In this document: positions 59,422 through 64,000 of the stretch, in pieces
How positions within the stretch are numbered: position 1 is the stretch's first letter
How the letters are laid out: every line of letters starts with the position of its first letter
NCBI GenBank assembly: GCA_037953625.1
Contig: CM075651.1
Location: 163,813,501 to 163,877,500 of the forward strand
Reading direction: 5' to 3'
DNA: 64,000 bases
DNA from: Crotalaria pallida
Taxonomy: Eukaryota; Streptophyta; Magnoliopsida; Fabales; Fabaceae
Made by a program: the position numbers and the translations under genes
Notes under the pieces: generated by a model
Told to the model about the DNA's origin: nothing
What the model saw: only the letters and a program-made list of their open reading frames with translations
The model's database searches: none

Positions 59422-62400
59422 ATGAGGTACGCTTCTCTTAACACCTTCCTTCTATCTATTTTACTTTCCACCGTTCGTTTCTCGAGGAAAAAACTTTTTT
59501 TTTCCACGTTTGATCATTTTATTTTTTTTAGGGTTTTAGCATTTTTGCATGATAATTCATTGATACTCTTTGGAACAATGTCTAATTGTCTTTCAGAAAT
59601 TGAAGCTAAACAGAAAAAATTGATTCTGAGTTGTCTGCTTTCACACATGTGCATTTTTTGTTTGCTAATTTCATTCAAAAACTACGATCAAACCTGAGTT
59701 GCAGCTGTAGTTTGTTGTTCTAAGCTTGGTGAGAAATAGGGGAAATTGTTAAAGGGTGGTCTGGTGCACAAGGCTCTCACCTAGTAGGGGTTTGGCGAGG
59801 GTAGATGTACGTAGCCTCACCCCTGCAAGCGGAAATGTTGTTTCCGGGATTTGAACCCATGACCTTCAGGCCAAAAGGCAAGCAACCTTACCGTTGCCTC
59901 GACCTCGAATAGGGGAAACTATAATTTTAAAGTTTGGACTTGCAAGTTTATTTATTGTTTTGATTTTAGCCTTGAGTGTATCTTCACTCAATGATCATTT
60001 TGTGATGGGAATCTTTGTCTTGGATCAGATATCTGATGTCTCTAAGGAAATAGTCATTAGGTTCAAGGTTGTCAAAAACTAGTATTAATACTTAGAAACT
60101 TACGAATCTACGAATCTACCTATGGAAAACGAGTTGAAACTAATGGAAACTCGGAGTGAAGTGACTCGGGTAGACTCAGATGGATACTGGTAGACTCTTG
60201 TAAACTCGCGAGTTTATGACCGAGTTAGCGAGTTAGCATTCTTGAGCCCTAAACGTCCAATCCGACATCGTTTTTCATTTTTTTTTTCAAATAAAAATTT
60301 TCTAGGCCATTTTTATCATATTTGTTATGCTTTTGGGGTAAAAAAAAACCTTTAAATTAGTTTTATCTTCTCCTTCTCATTCAAAAACTTCTTCAATCTT
60401 CAATTCTTCTCCTTCTGCCGCACACACGTCCGCCCAACCCACACCCATGCCCCACGCCTTTCTAACGTTCTCCCTTTATTTGGTAATTGTTTACTGATTT
60501 TCTCCCTTTATTCCTTTATTTTCGTTTTTCTTGTTTTCTTCTTCGTTAAGTTGGTATGATAACATGATGAATGCTTGATTATGAGTTATGACCTTTCTAA
60601 AAAAAAAAACAGCTTTATAGAAATCATTTTAAGTTTTAACTTTTAAGCAAAAATGCATTCTCCGCTTTTCAATTTTCAATGTTACTTTTTTAGTGTTGTT
60701 CTTAAATCAAAACTCATTTACTTTGTTAGTATTTTTAAGTGTTACTTTAACTAAAGAGCATTTACTTAGAAATTGATAATTAATTTTCATTATTTTTTTG
60801 TGAAGCATTATTATGTTAGTTTGAAATTAAAATTACATAAGATATGTTATCTTATTATGTTTTGAATTTGAAGTTTGAATATTGATGGATAAATTAACTT
60901 ATATTACTTATTACGTTAAGTTTGAAATTATGAATATTGATTATTAATAGGTCACATGTCATTACAATATAGATGTATTTTTTTAGGTAAACTCGTACGA
61001 GTTTGCGAAACGAGTTTACGACTCGAGTTTACCTAGGCAAAACGAGTTTACGCTGACTCTCGAATTTGACAACCTTGATTAGGTTGATGCTGATTTAAGT
61101 CTTTTAGATGTATAATATTGTTTGCCATGGATCTATAAAACAGATATTATTTGATATGAGCTTCCCTGTCTAAAGAATTTCAAGTATTTTTTTTTTTTCA
61201 AAGACAATTGGTGTTGAATTAAGAGTTTGAGGGAGTAAATAAATGTTTCTGAATTAGAATCCCAACTCTATTTAAGAGGTTTTTAAAGTGTATCCTAGTT
61301 AATTTAAGCCATGAAATTACATGGAAGTAGGCCATGATGACTTGACTCTGTATTTTGTTGTTGAAGTTGTGGGAAATTATGTTACGCTTTATTCTTATGT
61401 CATTTGGGGATACTAAATGAGGAGGAAGATTTTCAATATGTTTAATCCTTTCATTTTTTGATATTTATAATGCAGCCGCCATCCTCCTGTCAAATGGGCC
61501 CAGAGGTCTGATGAACTCTACATAACAGTTGAGTTGCCTGATGCTAAGGATGTGAAGCTCAAACTGGAGCCAGAAGGGAAATTTTACTTCTCTGCAACTT
61601 CTGGTCCGGATAAGATTCCTTATGAAGTTGACATTGATCTTTTTGACAAGATTGATGTAGATGTGAGGACTGCCATTGCTTTAATTGTTTATTTATCATA
61701 TGTTATCCACATTTGTCATATAATATCTGTGTTAATATCTCTTCTCGCTTCTCAGAATAGCAAAGCTAATGTTACTTCAAGAAATATCTTCTACCTAGTG
61801 AAAAAGGCTGAGAACAAATGGTGGGACAGACTGTTGAAGCAGGGAGGGAAACCTCCTGTATTTTTGAAAATTGATTGGGACAAGTGGGTTGATGAAGATG
61901 AGGAGGAAGATAGTAAACGTCAGTGATTTTACTCAATTTTCTTTGAATATAAGATTTTTTTTTTCATTGCTTTGACTCATTTATATGTTGTTTTTCAGCT
62001 TTATCCGATATGGACTTAGGTGACATTGATTTTTCTGTAAGTATCAAAACTGACAAGATAATTAGTTTAATAGCTAGCTATATTTTAAGATGGATTGGCT
62101 AGTGATATTGATATATAAACTCACTTTTTATCCAGAAATTGAACATGGGAGGGGGTGACGAACCGGATATTAACGATGCAAGTGATGATGATGGTAAGAG
62201 TATCTAAGTTTTGTCCTATGTTATTTACTGTATTTGTTGGCTAAAAGTATTTTCCATGTTATTTATTTATGGGCCTGGCACATAGCGCAATCAACCTTTC
62301 CTATATTTATTATTTTTTTCAATTGTATTTGACTGTAGTCTCTTTGTTGGCTTTATTTTTTCTCTCCAGATGATGAGAGTGAGGCAGAAGGGGAGGTTAC

Positions 62401-62485
62401 AGGACAAACATCTAGTGGTAATGAACCTGATACTAAAGAGACAGTAGGTAGCGATCCAAATGCTGCACCTGATACTAAAGCATAA
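59422..62485 (+). CDS. p23-type HSP90 co-chaperone, 6 exons
   Basis: Exons 59422-59426 (ATG plus two bases), 61476-61662, 61756-61918, 61999-62036, 62136-62193 and 62370-62485 give 188 codons plus stop. The CS domain occupies residues 1 to about 100: MSRHPPVKWAQRSDELYITV, LPDAKDVKLKLEPEGKFYFS and YEVDIDLFDKID, then the p23 signature WWDRLLKQGGKPPVFLKIDW with DKWVDEDEEED. An acidic tail with MGGGDEPDINDASDDD follows, then a Thr/Pro-rich end. Family role: p23 binds the ATP-bound HSP90 dimer in the cytosol and nucleus. The second intron (61663-61755) is 93 nt, stop-free and in frame. The first intron (2 kb) contains a SINE and a hAT element. Confidence 0.93.
59735..59918 (-). mobile_element. Au-like SINE in p23 intron 1
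   Basis: SINE body 59746-59907. On the minus strand: head cgaggtcgaggcaacggtaa, B box gggttcaaatccc (59858-59846) and the Au-type ggtgaggctacgtacatcta. Flanked by the 11-bp repeat aataggggaaa (59735-59745 and 59908-59918). Confidence 0.9.
60064..61077. mobile_element. Non-autonomous hAT element in p23 intron 1
   Basis: 1014 bp with 13-bp inverted ends caaggttgtcaaa / tttgacaaccttg and the exact 8-bp target duplication attaggtt (60056-60063 and 61078-61085), both diagnostic of hAT. Many copies of a cgagttta-type motif cluster near both ends (for example 60194-60232 and 60988-61052), like hAT subterminal transposase sites. No transposase. Confidence 0.93.
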
Positions 62486-64000
62486 AATCTTGTGAATCAT
62501 GAACGCTAGCATGGTTTTGACTGTGTAAGGACAAGTACTCTGAAAGCTTGTGCTTCAAAAACATTTGTGGCACTCTGGTATTCTTAGTTGCTGACATTTC
62601 AGCTCGTTTGCTTTGACCTTGAGTTTTAAACTAGAGAAGTAAGGCATATACCAAGTTGGCCACCATATACAGATGTGTTGTCTTTGTTTGAGTTTTAGTG
62701 GATATTCTGTTCAATGCTTTGTGAAATGGAACTGAAAAAGAGAGCTGCTATATTCATGCTTGTATTATTGTGCTTTATACATTCCTTTTTCTTTTTTACC
62801 TAGCCACAGGTCTTTCACATGAGACAATTCTTCTATTCGAGCTGTTAACATTCAAAATATAGTGGGACAAATTCCCTCAGTTGGGATTTTTTCGTATATA
62901 GGACTCGTACTCGGGTCTCTGTGTTTAAGGAGAAATAAGTATACACTACTTGATCCAACACTTGTTGGTATTTTTATACGAAATTATAACTTCCAAGTTT
63001 TGACTAATATAGTACTAGTAAATAGCTCATCTAAAGTGGACAAATGAGTAAATTGAGTATGTAAGAGTGTATTTATTCTTGATTTGGTCCTAAATAGTAA
63101 AGAAAAATGATATATTTTTCTAACAAGATGAGCTTATAATTCTTTTAATATGACATATGTCGTATTATTGTATTGACATGTAGTGATTGGTTTATAAGTG
63201 ATACATGTTGTATTTATGGGGTTAGGCAAGTGTTAAGCTGATTTTGTTAAGAGGATATATTATTAGTCAATAATAAGACGTATTGATATTTTAATCTTTT
63301 GATTATCTATGATGGGTATACTCTTAATTGCTTACTTTAGACTTTCATTCACTATATGTAGACGCTTTATCTTGGACAACATATATGCATAATACTCATG
63401 AAATAGTTACATATATTACATATAATGTGTAATATATTTTTTTGATTTAATGGTGCTGGTGGTCGACGATGATAGTGATGAGGTGGCAATGATATTGGGG
63501 GGAGTGACGATATAGGCAATAGGGATGGGGTGATGATAATGGTGGCAACAACAACGGTTGTGGCCTCTCCGGTGGTGTGATGACAAATATGACAATGGTG
63601 GTGATGGTTTTGTGATATTCGAAGGTGATGATTAAAATGTGAAAAAGAAAAATACATCATTATATCCTAGTTGTTTCTAATTAGCTTTTGAAATATTATG
63701 CAAAATATAATGGTGAGCATATATGATACGCTATAGAATAATTTCATAATAACCTATTGCATTAGGATACGATAGCTTATTTCATTATGTCTTTTTTTAT
63801 CTTGATTACCAAATAACCCCTTAAAAATGACACGAAACTTTTTGTTACGACTTTTTCTGGTTTTTTCAAAAATAAAAGAAATTTATCTTTGACGCCTTAA
63901 AATTCCATTTTTCAAATGTTTTAAGACACATAAGACATTACTTGCATAATTTAATTTTTACACATTGTGTAGCACAAGAAGCTAATCATCAAACTTATAA
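62486..64000. other. Region downstream of p23, no gene seen
   Basis: 3' UTR and AT-rich DNA. A purine/GT-rich low-complexity patch with repeated gatgatg and ggtggca motifs lies at about 63450-63630; open frames across it are compositional. No repeat ends or RNA gene recognised. Confidence 0.4.

Noticed and set aside
63367..63660. 97-codon minus-strand frame rich in His/Pro/Ile
   Set aside because: Arises from a GAT/GGT-rich low-complexity patch.

Overview
The window is nuclear DNA from a flowering plant, most likely a papilionoid legume. Genes have many short exons with GT-AG introns, intergenic DNA is very AT-rich, and small transposons (Stowaway-like, Mutator-like and hAT MITEs, SINEs) are everywhere. 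The prenyltransferase gene resembles the legume flavonoid/homogentisate prenyltransferase group. Species is not determinable from the sequence alone. All gene models were spliced by hand; each one given as intact closes in frame across every junction.

Layout. 1-1.74 kb: right part of a PIF/Harbinger transposon with its transposase. 2.0-2.66 kb: a promoter plus first-two-exons fragment of a laccase, an inverted partial copy of the intact laccase at 7.9-10.3 kb (minus strand). 3.0-3.5 kb: decayed Copia pol end. 4.2-6.2 kb: Mpv17/PMP22 membrane protein gene (minus). 12.4-13.7 kb: Gfo/Idh/MocA-type oxidoreductase (minus). 13.9-19.1 kb: repeat-rich, with two SINEs, a duplicated block, a minisatellite and a LINE RNase H relic. 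19.2-21.1 kb: YGGT/CCB3-like plastid protein (plus). 22.3-32.9 kb: 21-exon ABC1K3-like plastid atypical kinase (plus). 33-39.5 kb: MITEs, a ~200-bp tandem array split by a SINE, and another SINE with clear target-site duplications. 39.6-52.1 kb: 12-exon UbiA aromatic prenyltransferase (plus), whose third intron holds a SINE split by a young 5.1-kb non-autonomous LTR retrotransposon. 53.5-54.6 kb: palindromic Mutator-like element. 55.2-56.4 kb: organelle-type single-RRM protein. 58.0-59.2 kb: Mutator-like element with another element nested in it. 59.4-62.5 kb: p23 HSP90 co-chaperone, with a hAT element and a SINE in its first intron. 62.5-64 kb: no gene seen.

The genes do not form a pathway; this is an ordinary plant gene neighbourhood. 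Several products are probably plastid proteins (CCB3-like, ABC1K3-like, prenyltransferase), judged mainly from family. The most unusual features are the inverted laccase copy, a pair of Mutator-like MITEs carrying the same Ala/Lys-rich coding-like segment, the SINE/LTR/intron nest, and three genes whose splicing could produce in-frame length variants (ABC1K3-like, RRM, p23). I found no CRISPR, operon or clearly new multi-gene system.
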